From: Vigna angularis
Lineage: Eukaryota > Streptophyta > Magnoliopsida > Fabales > Fabaceae
Assembly: GCF_016808095.1 (NCBI RefSeq)
Contig: NC_068973.1
Location: 33,660,077 to 33,724,076, forward strand
Direction of reading: 5' to 3'
Length of the DNA stretch: 64,000 nt
Shown here in pieces: positions 13,839 to 32,900 of the stretch. Below the pieces are notes generated by a model that saw only the letters and a list, made by a program, of their open reading frames with translations, ran no database searches and was not told the origin of the DNA. Position numbers and translations under genes: made by a program. Every line of letters starts with the position of its first letter. Position 1 is the first letter of the stretch.

Positions 13839-15289
13839 GAAGTGCCAGTGTTCCTCTCTATCCATCAAACTGTCTGTGGTATTAAAAGCCTCTGGGCTAT
13901 TGGGGGCGAACAAATCGAGGGCGTGGTGTCTTGGAAGCGAGAACTGAAGGCGTTTTTGAGTGGATAGAATCTCATACTAAGCTGCATCAATCCTTGTATT
14001 GTTTATCATGTATGCTTTATGTTATGCTTAACAAACTTCTTTTAAGATTGTTATGTTCAAACTTACAAAACCTCCAAAGATTTGACTGTGGGAGTGAGTA
14101 CCTATATTTTACGATGTTGTTGAAGGATCTGTGATGTGTAAATTTTGCAGCATACCTTCAGCAGGGTGTTCTGTGTTTGTGTGAAAGAGAAAAACAAGTT
14201 GTATGTCAGTATGTTCCTTGCCATGTACTACTGTTTACCACTTATCAAAATCATTCCCAAAAAAGCATACTGTTTGTAAGGATCTAACAAAAAACTGACA
14301 CCAAAAGGCTAGAACTCCCAAGCATGTTTTCTGAAACAAATATTAAAAGATTATGCTATGTGAATCTTTGAGATTTGAGCCTTGCCATGAACTATTTAGA
14401 TTTTGTCTAGACATTTCAGATATGGTTGTTGGGGAGTGTAGGATAAGCATGTGAGTCTCTGACCATTGGTTCCAGTGCATTGATCTTCTTGTTCAATCAA
14501 AAACAACACACAGCAATGGCGTGACATTATGGGCAATTTTTTAGCCATTTGTGGCTCTAGTTCTATGTTAGCGTACAAAGTGGTGTCTTTCATGCCTCAG
14601 CTAATGGGGAATTAAAGTAAGTTGAGTAATGGGCTTTTCACTATTTTGTCTCCAACTTAATGCTCCATGAAAGGAAGAGAATGTTGATTTGACGTTTTCA
14701 AATTTAGCTGTTTGTTGTTACCATGATTTACTATGTGCAAAAATGACACAGGCAATGCAAACACCCAAACAAAAGAGGGTTGATTTTAGATACCCACTTG
14801 CTTCATACCAATTTTGTCTACTTGTTTTGGGTAAAAAAAAGTGGTTTTGCTGTTTTGAAAGAGAAAAGAGAAAAAAATTATTGGCATATTTATGGTCTAA
14901 GTAAAATTATAATTAATGATTCGTTGGATTAACCAAAATTTTGACATCAAGTTTGCCGTATAGTTTCCTCATTTTAATAATTAGGTTCATCAATTGAAGG
15001 AGGTAACTGGGTTTATCAATTGAAGGATGTTTGTGATTAGAGAAATCACTCTTATATTTTTGTTTTATTTTAAGTTTTTCTTTTTCTTTTTTCTTTTTAT
15101 ATTTGAGAATATTGTTGTTTTGATGTATTGATTTATTATAAATATTTGTTTGTGTTTTTTTATATAACTATCTTCAAATTATAAATGATCTTAATGCAAC
15201 TTGATTGTAGTAATGAGTTTTTATTTTCATTTGAAAATATTGGTGTTCTCTTTTATAGTTATTATTATTGTACTGTATAAGCGTTTAGT
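13839..15289. other. 3' flank of the Aux/IAA gene, no further gene seen
   Basis: The first few hundred bases after the stop at 13838 probably form the 3' untranslated region, although no single polyadenylation site stands out. Short open frames near 13931-14134, 14396-14593 and 14689-14904 show no conserved motif and are taken as chance. Confidence 0.45.
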
Positions 15290-15575
15290 CAATTATGGGT
15301 CGGATGATCAACCATCCAATAACAAAGCGGGAAAATCGATCGGTTAAATTAAATTATAGTAGCTATCAAAAATAATTAGATTAATCATAATTCATGTTAT
15401 GGGTACATGGATCATAATTGGATCAATCTTAATCAGAGGTCCATTATGACAGTTTATAAATACATGTTTGATATTCTAAGTAGTTGGTTATTTTTACTAT
15501 GTATTTATTGTTAAAATTATCCAAATAGATATTGACTTTAACATCAGAGTGTTTTCTATAGTGACGTTCGAGAAC
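15290..15575 (+). mobile_element. Decayed LTR-retrotransposon fragment
   Basis: The block at about 15445-15565 contains CATTATGACAGTTTATAAAT, then GATATTGACTTTAACATCAG and AGTGTTTTCTATAGTGACG. This resembles a motif frequent near the end of plant retrotransposon LTRs (GACTTGAGCGTCGGAGTGCC type). A better-preserved copy of that motif lies on the opposite strand at about 23147-23177. No open frame or clear termini remain. Assignment rests on remembered motif similarity. Confidence 0.4.
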
Positions 15576-17135
15576 AAAACTATAATCTAAAGTATGAGTT
15601 AGAAAATAAATGAAGATTTAACCTCAACTCCACCAACCGAAATGATTATCATTTTCTTTTGTTGTTTTTCATAGACTTTTGCAAGTTTTTCTGTTATTAT
15701 TGTTTCCTCAATACCACTTTGATGCAAACATGAAGTTATGATTAGAAGATTACAAATGAGGTGTATGTAGTGAGTGTTTTGCTCTGAATTATGTTGCAAA
15801 AGTGTAGATTGAGTTGAGGTATGCATTCTTGGCATGCATGGGATTCTCTTAAACAGAAGCAAAAGAGCATGTGCCCTCTAGTCTAATCGGTTTGGTTCAT
15901 CGTATTTGATGTTCCTGGAAAATATTGCAAATCTTATATATCCACGGTTTCTCTTTGCAGTTTTAACTTGTGATAAAAATCCAAGGGTGTAAGTACCAAG
16001 ATATTTTAAAGTACCGATAGAAAACAAAACTTTAAATAGGAAATAAAGAATCCGGCAAAATAATCTTAATCTATCTTATCTCCTATCTCATATCCACTAC
16101 TCCTTACCAATAAAAAGAATAAGAATATGCATTGGTTTAATTTACAAATGTATCACTACGAATATGTACTGTGTACGGACTTAAGAGCCTTTTACCAGAA
16201 GACAACCAAAAGAATAATTTTGAATTTTCGACTCTATAATATTCTATCAGTATATTTTGACCGAATAAAAATTACTTTTTCTAACTTTTCCTTTTTTATT
16301 CTATATTATAACATTTTAATTTCAAATTCTTTAACCTTATTGTACTATTTATTTTATAACTTTTTTCTGATCCTTATAGAGACTGCAAAAAAATAAAATA
16401 TAGTATAGATAAAGAATGACAAGAACTTTTTTAAATATGAATACTAGAATTAAAATCCCGTTGACCTATAAATACCAAATACTAATTTAAACTGCTGAGA
16501 ATATAATAATATAAAAATAATAAAAAAGCCTAAAAATAAAGAATTGTTTTAGTTTCATGACATTTTGTAAACCCATTTCATAGTTTAAATTTTCACAATC
16601 AAGTGTTAAATGAATTTTACAAACTAAATAGCTTATTGTTTTTCAAGTACTTCGTAGTAATCCCTGAGTTGAAATATTACTTAATATGAAACTATAAAAT
16701 TAATAGTTTTTCACTAATAAAAATGAAATTTAATTTAGTTAAAATACTAGTAACTTTGAAATGAAGATATTTAAAATCCAGAGGCAATTTGCCCACATTC
16801 GTACACGTGGATCTAGCCGTGGGATTTTGGTTAATAAAGACGAAATGCAAAGTGGGTTTAGTTTGGGTTTGTTTGTTTGGTTGCATTTGCACCTTTTGGG
16901 CCCATCTCCAAACATCATCTTGGTATGGATTTTGGTGGGCCTGGTGGTCATGGCTCTTTCTTCTGGGCCTACTACTACTCTCTAAATATCAATAATTATA
17001 TTTCAAATCATAGAACTCCCTACGGGTTATGTATAAATTGATATAAGCCTTGTTGAGTACTAATCATGTATGAACTCGTTCAAGTATTTTTTATTTAAAA
17101 CATGTCAAATATACAGGATTTTTCACATTAAATGA

Positions 17136-17190
<55 letters not shown>

Positions 17191-18832
17191 ATAATACATA
17201 TTATATAATACTTTGTTGATGAGCTAATTAATAATTAGTACCTGGTTTAAAAAAAAAAGGGATTTGAGAGTGATTATAATTGTGATGAGAATATAAGGTG
17301 AGTTTTTTTAGGGCTTATGGGAAAAAGACAAAAGCAATACTAGTTTGTGAAAATAAAAAAACTAAAAGATTCTCATTCAATCAAAGTAGAACATGATTTA
17401 TGACAGGTTCGATATGCACTTGGTATTATTAGGCATTTATCTATTTTTCTATCTTCTGGGAACCAATCAGATTATATTGTTTTGACAATCATCCCATGTG
17501 GTTTCAAGACAGATGCAAAATGTGGTCTTCCAGCATCACACAAGTCAACTTCCTAATGCATGCACCATCATTACATCCCTTCACATTGCTCAATATATTA
17601 CTAATTATATAAAATATCACAATTTATTAGCAAAAAAAGTATACATATATTTATAAATAAACTTAATGCAGCAGATTTGTCTTATTCAGGAACCCGTCAA
17701 CGCTTAACAAATCCATGGAAAAAACAACCTAATCAGTTTTGGCATATCCAACTGCTGAATTTTTTTTGAAGTTTTTACACGCATAAAAAATAATTCTAAG
17801 ATTTGTTGTGCTTATTTTATGACAAAGTTATGCAGTATGATTACCACAGGTTGTACCTGAACAGAATTTTCATGATTATTACTCATATTTGCCTTATTTT
17901 CTCACTGATTCACTGGTAAATAATATAAATGTAATTCAATTCATAAATAATTATGCTTCTTTATTCAATACTTGATTCTTTTCTTACCATTTATTGTCCA
18001 GCAACTAACCAAGATCTATGCCCATGCCTTCAATCATTCACATGGAAGAGCTATTGTGGTAGAGCTTGCTGCAATTCAGCAGCAGCATGGGATGGCAAAG
18101 ATTAACAAACACCCATACTTTGCTGGATGTGAAGCAGTACTGTTACCAAACCAAAGGAAATTGAAAAATATTTTTTTTACATTATTTTCATACATTAACA
18201 ATTTACTTTTAAAGGTATTTTTGGTTGTAAAAATAATAATACCCAAATAAATTATCTCCAAAAAGTTGATGATATGCGAAAAAAGTGCAGTCATAAAGAA
18301 GTCCAAAAGGAGAGATATTTTATTGTGATGATTCAAAGGCCTATTAAAATGACATAAAAATAAACTATTTATTTGGAAAGTAGTTTAGAATATCCTTGAA
18401 TTTCAACAGCAAAGGGACCCCACCTCATCCCAATCTCTTTGTTTGAAAACTTAATCGAAATAAAGCTTGTTATAAAGAATTGAATAGGAGAAGGAATTAT
18501 GTGAAAGGTGCAAAACATGGCCTAAGATGGTAGCCAAAGCCAACTATAGTTCTCTTGGACTTGCTCTACCTGCCTTATACAATGCATGATTGAAGGAAGT
18601 TGGAGTGGTTAGAAATGGTAGTTGCAATTAAAAGTCATCAACCAAGGAGATCACAGAATAAATTATTGTCACACTATTAATTAATTAATTGCCGACCTTA
18701 ATCACTTCCACTACAATCTAAAAAGTGGATTACTTTTGACAAACTACAGCTACTGCACAAGTGATCTTACTGTAAAAATTATGCAGATGGAAGGCCAAAG
18801 GGTGTGTGCTTTTTTATTGACAGCAAAATAAG
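15576..18832. other. Intergenic DNA, no gene seen
   Basis: Mostly AT-rich. A more GC-balanced patch at 16780-16980 contains GTACACGTGG and several GGGCC/GGCCC words, giving a promoter-like composition with no linked gene. A patch at 17990-18150 has a 90-residue open frame without any recognisable motif. I found no RNA gene here. Confidence 0.45.
17141..17188. repeat. (TA)24 microsatellite
   Basis: Forty-eight bases of uninterrupted TA dinucleotide in intergenic DNA. Confidence 0.95.
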
Positions 18833-19086
18833 TGGTATCAGAGTTATGCTTATAACTTATCCTAGTGATATTTATTGTTTTGGACATATTATTTTATTTG
18901 CTTCGATCTCTCAAGTAATATTTAATTTCACGTTTGAAATGTATATTTATCGACGTGAGATAATAGGTTGAAAGTCTCTCGTCGACTAGAGATAAAATCA
19001 ATTTAAAACATATAAATAAATAAAAATCTCACCTTACAAACCGATTTTGTCGGATTAAATTAGGTTTAAATTTATTTTTGCGAACC
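18833..19086 (+). mobile_element. Decayed TRIM-like element lacking its 5' LTR
   Basis: It starts with a primer-binding site TGGTATCAGAG at 18833. A short internal region follows that matches, block by block, the internal region of the element at 56011-56124 (CCTAGTGATATTTATTG; GAAATGTATATTTATCGACG). Then comes an LTR remnant from about 18966 (GTCGACTAGAGATAAAATCA; CTCACCTTACAAACCGATTT). No upstream LTR is visible. No coding capacity. Confidence 0.6.
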
Positions 19087-22000
19087 TTATTAGCCATACT
19101 ATATGACCTTAAAATCTCATAAAGTTGTTTGTTAAAGAGAGTGTATAGTTGTGCACTTTACCAGACCTTGATAGTTCAAATCAGCGTTTCAAATCAGACA
19201 GTGATAGAGGAAACACAACCATGCGGGGTCGTCGCTAATTTTGTGTAGTGTGTCTTGAAATCTAACCTGCTGCCAAAGCAATGCACATGACCGACCACTA
19301 ATTGCAACATTCTTAATTATGTCTTTCTGGAGTAGTGTCCTCCTCCTAATCATTACATTATGCAACACAACGTTTGAACCCCCGTTTTAAACTTTGAGTT
19401 TAAGTGTGAATAATGAATCAGTGAAAGGCTTTGCATCACTCTTAACAAATTGCAGTTCATGAAACTGTGTCTTTGACCAGACCTCAAACAAAGGAGTTCA
19501 TGACAACATTAGACTAATCAATACACGGTACGAGATGGATTTGAGAGTTTCTATCACTGCCATGTTCATCACTCTTACATCTGAAATTAATGTCACTTTG
19601 AGAACTCCCCAAGCTCTTGAGCGTGCGGCCCAGAAAGCTCCTTTATCTGTGCAATTGACAAGCGACAACTTTCACTTAAATTGAAAGATGATAACACAGT
19701 ATCATCATCTGCTATTATTATTATTATCATTACCATCCCAAATGTAAATGGATTTTCTTTTTCTTTTTTCTGGCTTGTTTCATAAAGCTACATAGATTAT
19801 TTTCCCTGAATTAAATACAATAATTGTTTAAAATTTAAGTGTTAGTCAATATATGTATAAGAAAGTTGAACAAACAAAATTAACAAATTCTTTCATTTAA
19901 GATTTTAAATTAAAAGTAGAGTTCCTCTTTCATTTAATGTGAATAGTATTTAGGTCTCATCGTTATCGAATCTACATGATAAATCCTATTTTGAAATACT
20001 CAACATTAGTTTATTTTTCCAAGCATATTATATATTGAAAGTACACTAACACCTAAAATATTTTTTACATACGATATTTTATTTCTTTTTATATCTTACT
20101 TAAATCAAATGTAATTATGGAAGACAAAAGTTTACGTACGATGAATTTATGTATAACATACGTAAATATACGTTTGATGTTTGTACTGCAGACATAAATT
20201 TAAGTATGCTATACTTTGGTAAAACGTAAACAATGAAATCTACATATGTTAAAAGTGTATAAAACATAAATTTTAAGTAAATATTAAAAAAAATGTCAAA
20301 TTTAGGTGTAATCCTTATGAATGAGACATAAATTTGATGAGGAGAAAGGTTTTTTCTGTATTAATTAATAGAAATTAATAAATATTTATTGGAATCACCA
20401 TACAAAATGTTTTCAAGACAAGGATTTGCTTATATAATTTGAAGGTTGAATTACTACAAGTTGAAAAGGATTAAGATGAAAGGGAAATAAAAGATATAGA
20501 AGAAGTATATATATAAGGTGGTTTTGAGATTGATGTAGTGTGATGAATAGGGGCGAATATTTGAAACAGAAAAGCATGTCCGAGTGTTGATGAGTTTGAA
20601 ATGGTGATTGTACTTAATGAGTTGCATAGTGTTACAATTTACAAACATACTTAGATAATTTGATAGGGTGTGTCGGTACGTGTGTTTGTAAGAACCTTGC
20701 AATATTCAGGACCCAACACAAAGAGTCACATCCTCATCGATGAATATCCTAACATGCTTGTTCAGAGGGTAAAATACAAAAATCACTTTCATCTCCATGC
20801 TTCTGTACTACACCATCTCGACCCTTCATTTTAAATCAATACCTCCAATGCACTGTCCAATCATACATGTGGGTCCCATCCCTTCCCTTCCTTCTTTTTT
20901 CAACTACGGAACAAAATTTCTCAGAGAATAAGCTATCAACTAACAAAGGTTAAAGTATAAGCAAACCAACTATTATTACAGTTTTTCTGCTTTCTATTTC
21001 TTTTCAAGGTTGCAAAATTATTTTTCGAATCGTTTAATTTTGTAAACTTGGCTTTTATTAAAAGTTTTTTGCAATCAAATAATTTATCTTTGCACAACTT
21101 TTTTAACTTCTTTATTTATTTATTTATTTAAAGAGAAGTTTAAAGGAAAAGAACTCCTCCTTTCAAGAATAGGACAGATTACTATTCTCAATGACAATCT
21201 CATTACATACTGCAAAAACTCTTCTATTCAAATCCGTCAACAAATGGTTCAGAAATTAAGCTAAATTAAAAAATATCGTGTGATGTTTCTCAAAATATCA
21301 CGTTAATTTTCTCAAGAAATATTATATTTATAATTTATTTCCTCATTTACTTACTTTGCGTTTTGATACGTAACACAAGCACACAAAATATCGACCATAT
21401 AAAGGACCTAACAATAGTGTGTATTGATTTCAACATAAATGAGAAAGTGTGTAAAAAAGAAAACGAAAAAGTAATACCAAACTCACTATTGCTAATATGA
21501 CTTAGTTTTTAAATTCCTTCAACTCGAATCATTTTAGTCATATAAAACGATCTAAAAAAAATTATAATCAATAATTAGGCCATAGAATTTGCTATCAATG
21601 ACTAAATTAAATAAGTTTTTCAGAGACCATTAGACCCTTTTAGTCAATGGTTTAATTCATTTAATTGATACATGTCTTTGTGTTTATTAAATATAAAGGC
21701 TCAAAATATGATAATTAAATATTTCATCCCTCTATGCCTACCTTCTCTCTAGGCAGAAAGTGGTAGTATATATCAATCAATGAATTGAAAAAAAAAATAC
21801 GTGGCCTTGATAGATTATTATAAATGCCAATTATATTGTACTTTTGGCAGGAAGGCATGTTGGTTTGTGTGACATGCAACTATCTAGCGAACTTTTATAT
21901 ATAGGAATAATGTTATTTTAAAGAAAAGGAAATAATAATATTTGAGTATATTATCTTGTGTTTTTAGAGGAGAGAAATAATTTTAAGAAATTAGAATATA

Positions 22001-22979
22001 TAATATTTGAATTAATTACTTGTAATTAAATATATTTATTTTTTAAATATTTTATTTGGATAAGATAATTAAAATATTTTGCATCTTTTTCATGAAGTAA
22101 TTTTAATTTATCTTTAAAGATAACATTTCATTTAAAATTATAATTTACAAACAATATTAATTAAATTTAAATATTCTAAATAATATTTAACAATTTGTTT
22201 AGGTTTCATTATGTATCTGTGTATAGAGAGGAGTGATTAGTCGTGGAACTTCAAATTTGTTGCTTTTAATTTTTTTTAAAAAGTTTACTAAATGATAAAA
22301 TTATACTTTTGCATAACTTATTCTTATATACAAAGTGATTTTAAACGAAAGATGCTGATATTAGTGAAGATTCATATCAATACGTTATTAAATTTAATCT
22401 TAAGGACTAAATAAGATCAAATATCAAAATTTACATATACTTGCAACATCAAATTTTTATATATAATAAGTAGAAGAGTATCAAATCATCATATATAAGA
22501 AGAGACTATGGTCTATTTACATATAAACTAAATTAATTTATAATAATCAAGATGTTCTCTTCTAAAACAAAAAATAAAAATAAAGTTGGTACAATATACT
22601 TTGCATAAACTATTAATTAAGATAAAACTAATTTACTAGACTTTGTTAATTTGCTTTCTTCAATGGAGACCACGAAGGTCTTCAGCTGTACCTATCCTAT
22701 AGTCTTACAAGGCAATGATTTGGGACTACTATGCCACAATGTCAATACAAAAGAGTTGCAAGGATTCAACATGTTATTTTCAGCCCAACAAGAAACTTTA
22801 TATATATACTGAATAACTTTTTTGCCATAAATTTTTTTTATCATGGTTAAAGACTCCAATTATTTTTGGAAAACGAAATTTTCCTTAAATTTCAGTGAAA
22901 TCAGTATTAAAATTAACATAATTATAGCAGGTACACACACTATGTAAAAAATAAAAAAATATCATACTGTTTCTTCTAC
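19087..22979. other. Intergenic DNA, no gene seen
   Basis: AT-rich and stop-rich on both strands. Short frames such as that on the minus strand at 20454-20702 are low-complexity. A region around 20040-20350 repeats several CATAAATTTA-type words in both orientations and may be a decayed inverted-repeat element, but I could not define termini. Confidence 0.45.
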
Positions 22980-23640
22980 CTCTTGACAGAAGCGCAGAAC
23001 GATTGAATTGGTGACAGGAAAACTTAATTTTTCTTAGGGATATGGAGCCCAAGATTCGAACCTAACAACTCTGGACCGTCTCTTCCATCTTTTATTGTAC
23101 TGTTTCTCTCTTTCTTCTCTGCTTATCTGGGTAAGATGGGCTGGGTACCTGCAAAGGCACTCCGACGCTCAAGTCAGAAAGGGATATGATCAATCAGATT
23201 AGGAGTAATCTTTCTTAATTTTTCTCTGTAGGTCAAACGTACCTTTTTTCTCTTGTGTTTCGTATATTTAAAACAGTAAAACAAATTGTTACCTGAAAAT
23301 CCGGACAGTTACCGAAGTGGACTGTGTAGAAGTTGTAACTGCTAGATTGTGTGTTGATACTGAGTCAACTGCTTCCGTGATTCGCGGCGTTGGTTAGCTA
23401 ACATGTGTAACTGCTTCTCTGCAACCGCTAAACCGTATGCTAAGATATCGCACGCCGCATGTCGATCGTTTTGTGTGTCGACATGGATAGGCGACATGTC
23501 GTATGAGCGCTTCGCGTCGCGACATATTATTTTGGTTGTCGAGCACCAAGTGGTCGACGACAATGTGCTACTGGGTTATCGGCCGACCGTTTGGTTTAGG
23601 TGTCGTTAGGTCGCCCGGGTTACCGGTCGACCGTTGTAGG
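22980..23640 (-). mobile_element. Probable LTR-retrotransposon remnant with a GC-rich island
   Basis: At 23147-23177 the minus strand reads GACTTGAGCGTCGGAGTGCC followed by TTTGCAGGTACCC, a motif common in plant LTRs. Next to it, 23400-23640 is strikingly CpG-rich (many CGAC/GTCG words) compared with the AT-rich surroundings. The open frames here have no recognisable domain. Outer boundaries and target duplications were not found, so this may be a truncated or solo LTR. Confidence 0.45.
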
Positions 23641-29353
<5,713 letters not shown>

Positions 29354-29911
29354 TGTTGGGAAACAGCGGTACTTGTTCCCTCCTCTGTGAACCCCAAAAT
29401 GGGCACTATGCGGAAGCGTAAAAATGAAAGCGTAGGAAAAGAGAAAATTAACACTGGAAATTTTAACGTGGAAAATCCTCTCGGAAAAAACCACGGGACC
29501 TAGTCCAGAAAATTATCTCCACTATGAAAGTAGGATTACAGTGTTTCTCTCACTCTCTGAGGATCTCTCAATAAATCTCACCCTCTCGGATGGTATACAA
29601 GACTCTCCCTGTATCACACACTCACAAAATAGACTCTCTCTATTTTTTTTCTCTCTCACTCAATCGTGGCTTCACTTCTGAATTTGGTGGCTTTTCTTCT
29701 TTCTGTTCGTTGCATCTTTTTGCTGCTTGGTTTGCCTTCATTTATAATAAATGAAGGAAGGAGAAGAAAACAAGAAACATGCTGAAGATGTGCACTCATT
29801 ACCGTGAAACAAGGAGGAATGGGACTCATTTTCTCCCACTTTCGGTGGAGGAGAAAAACATTGACCCCTAAAGTATGGTGGATGGGTCCCAATCTTTGTT
29901 TTATTCCAACA
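29354..29911 (-). repeat. 3' LTR of the Copia element
   Basis: 558 bp, reading as identical to the other LTR. On the element strand it begins TGTTGGAAT and ends TTTCCCAACA. It contains a near-perfect 23-bp palindrome at 29735-29757 centred on the TATA-like box. Confidence 0.96.
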
Positions 29912-29922
29912 AAACTCCCCCA
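29912..29922 (-). other. Polypurine tract of the Copia element
   Basis: On the element strand the sequence immediately before the 3' LTR is ATGGGGGAGTT(T). This is where plus-strand DNA synthesis would be primed. It lies about 45 bp after the polyprotein stop codon. Confidence 0.85.
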
Positions 29923-29966
29923 TAAAACAAACAAATGGGGCTTCCATCCCGTCTTCGTATCTTGAC

Positions 29967-32900
29967 TTAGTTGGAAGGTACCACGACACCAGCACCTTGA
30001 CAACAATCTTCAACCTTCTTGGTTGGTATTGACTTAGTCATCATGTCAGACCAATTCAAGTCTGTATGGATTTTCTCTATCTTCAATTTCTTCTCATCCA
30101 GCGCTTCTCGTATCCAGTGATACCGCACGTCGATATGCTTCGAGCGTGAATGGAACATGGGGTTCTTGGTTAGATGAATGGTACTTTGATTATCACAATT
30201 CACCACATAATCATCTTGATCATGTCCTAATTCACTTAGGAAATTCTTCATCCATAGCATCTCTTTAGAGGCTTCAGTCACTGCTACATACTCTGCTTCA
30301 GCGGTGGACAATGTCACACATTTCTGTAGTTTTGACTGCCAAGAAACAGCTCCCCCTGCAAAAGTAATCAGATAACCTGATGTTGACTTCCTTGAATCGA
30401 CATCTCCAGCCATGTCTGAGTCTGAATATCCGATTAGCTTTAGATCTCCATTGCCAAAACACAAGCTTCTTTTGGCAGATCCTCTTAGATACCTCAGTAT
30501 CCACTTAACAGCTTCCCAATGTTCCTTTCCTGGATTCGACAGGAATCTGCTCACAACTCCTACAGCATAGCCAATATCTGGCCTTGTACAAACCATTGCA
30601 TACATAAGGCTACCCACGGCAGAAGAGTAGGGTACCTTGTTCATTTCTTCCTTTTCTTCTTCATTCTTTGGACATTGAGACTTACTGAGTTTGAAATGTC
30701 CAGCGATTGGAACACGAGCAGGTTTGGCATTGTGCATGTTGAACCTTTTGAGAATCTTCTCAATGTAATCTTCTTGAGATATCCATAGCATTCTTCTAGA
30801 ACGATCTCTGGAGATTTTCATTCCAAGTATCTTCTTTACTGCACCCAGGTCTTTCATGGCAAAAGACTTGCTCAATGCCTTCTTGAGAGCAGCTATTTTA
30901 ATTTTGTCCTTCCCTACAATCAACATATCATCAACATACAAGAGAAGTATGATGGACTCACCATTTTCATAATGCTTCACAAACACGCAATGGTCTGCGG
31001 AGGTCTTCTTGAAATTATGTTGGATCATGAAGGAATCAAATTTCTTGTACCATTGTCTTGGAGCTTGCTTCAGACCATAGAGGCTTTTCTTCAGACGACA
31101 CACCAAGTGTTCTTTGCCTGGTTCTTCAAAACCCTCTGGTTGCTTCATGTAAATTTCTTCTTCTAGATCTCCATGTAAGAATGCTGTTTTGACGTCCAGT
31201 TGTTCAATCTCCAGGTCTAGTGTTGCTGCCAGACCGAGAATCGCTCTAATGGATGTCATCTTCACCACTGGTGAAAATATTTCGTCAAAGTCTATTCCTT
31301 TCTTCTGGTTGCATCCCTTCACGACAATTCGTGCTTTGTACCTTGGGCTTGGATTGTTCTCTTCATTCTTGAGCTTAAACACCCATTTGTTCTGCAATGC
31401 TCTCCTCTCTTTTGGTAATTCTACCAAATCATAAGTCTCATTTTCCTTTAAGGATTGCATCTCTTCTTCCATGGCTTGCAACCATTTGCCTTTGTCTTCC
31501 GTCTCCATTGCTTCTACAAAGCTTTGAGGTTCACCTTCATCAGTAAAATTAACATATTCATCTGAAAAATACCTTCTTGACGGTTGCTTCTGCCTTGTTG
31601 ATCGTCTCAATTGGGGTTCTTGCGGAGCATCCTCAATTGATTGATCTTCTTCCGTCAAATTAGGTTGATCTTCTTCTTCATCCATTTCATCAGGTTGTAA
31701 CTCTGGTTCGGCTTGATGAGTCTCTCCCCCTGAGTTGTTTATCACAATAGGGCTTTGATCACTTATCAGCTTAAGTGTTGGTTTCTCCACTTTCTTGATG
31801 TCTTGGATTGTCTGATCTTCAAAGAACACCACATCTCTGCTTCGAACAATCTTTCTGTTTGCAGGATCCCATAATCTGAAACCAAATTCATTTCTTGGAG
31901 AACCAAGGTATATGCACTCTTTCGCCTTAGCATCGATTTTTGCTCTTTCATCTTTCGGAATGTGAACTGATGCCTTACATCCGAAGACTCTCAAGTTGCG
32001 ATATGAGGCATTTTTACCAGACCATACTTCTTCTGGTATCTTACCGTTTAATGGTCTTGACGGTGATAAGTTGATCAAATCAGCTGCTGTCACCACTGCC
32101 TCCCCCCAGAATGTTTTGGGAAGTTTTGCGTGAGACAACATGCTCCTGACCTTCTCAGCAATTGTTCTGTTGAATCTTTCAGCTACTCCATTCATCTGAG
32201 GTGTCTTGGGAGGTACTTTCTCATGTTTGATCCCATGAGTCTTGCAATAGTGCTCGAACGGACCTCTATACTCTCCACCATTATCACTTCTCAGACATTT
32301 CAACTTTCTACCAGTTTCACGTTCAACTGATGCGTGAAACTCCTTGAAGATTCGTAGAACTTCATCTTTTCTCTTCAATGGATAGACCCACAATTTTCTG
32401 GAGTGGTCATCAATGAAGGTAACAAAATACTGAGCACCACCAAGGGACCTTTCGGATGTTGAACAGACATCTGAATACACAAGATCCAAAATATGCTCTT
32501 TTCTTCTTCCATTTTCAGATCTACGGAAGGACACTCTACGCTGCTTACCTGCTAGGCAGTCTTCACATAATTCAAGTGGTTGTCCTTTTATACTTTGGAG
32601 ATGATCTTTTGCGAGGATCTCTAATCCCTTCTCGCTCATGTGGCCTAGTCTTTTATGCCACAACTCCTTACTTTCTTCTTGAGCAACATTCGTCTCTCCT
32701 TTGTATATTTTTCCTTGCATGCAGTACAAGGAGCCTTCCTTCTTGCCTCGAGCAACAATCATGCTTCCTTGACAGAGTTTCCATCTTCCATCGCTGAATT
32801 GATTGTTCATTCCAGCATCATCTAGCTTACCGACTGAGATAAGGTTTAGACGTATCTCTGGTACATGTCTTACCTCCTTCAGCACAAGTTTGTTTCCATT

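Noticed and set aside
16692..16995. Overlapping open frames on both strands in a GC-balanced patch
   Set aside because: Several frames are open at once, none has a recognisable domain, and no splice partners are visible. The patch may be promoter-like, but no gene is attached.
18530..18620. Possible microRNA hairpin (GTAGCCAAAGCC resembles the start of miR169)
   Set aside because: Only a partial match to the mature sequence and no convincing opposite arm; pairing fails within a few bases.
23041..23070. tRNA-like B-box (GGTTCGAATC on the minus strand)
   Set aside because: No matching A-box, acceptor stem or cloverleaf can be formed around it. It lies inside a probable retroelement remnant and is more likely part of that.
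29656..30013. Open frames of 91-116 residues in the left LTR and 3' end of the Copia element
   Set aside because: They overlap the LTR and are repeated in the right LTR at 34288-34558; they are by-products of the element, not genes.
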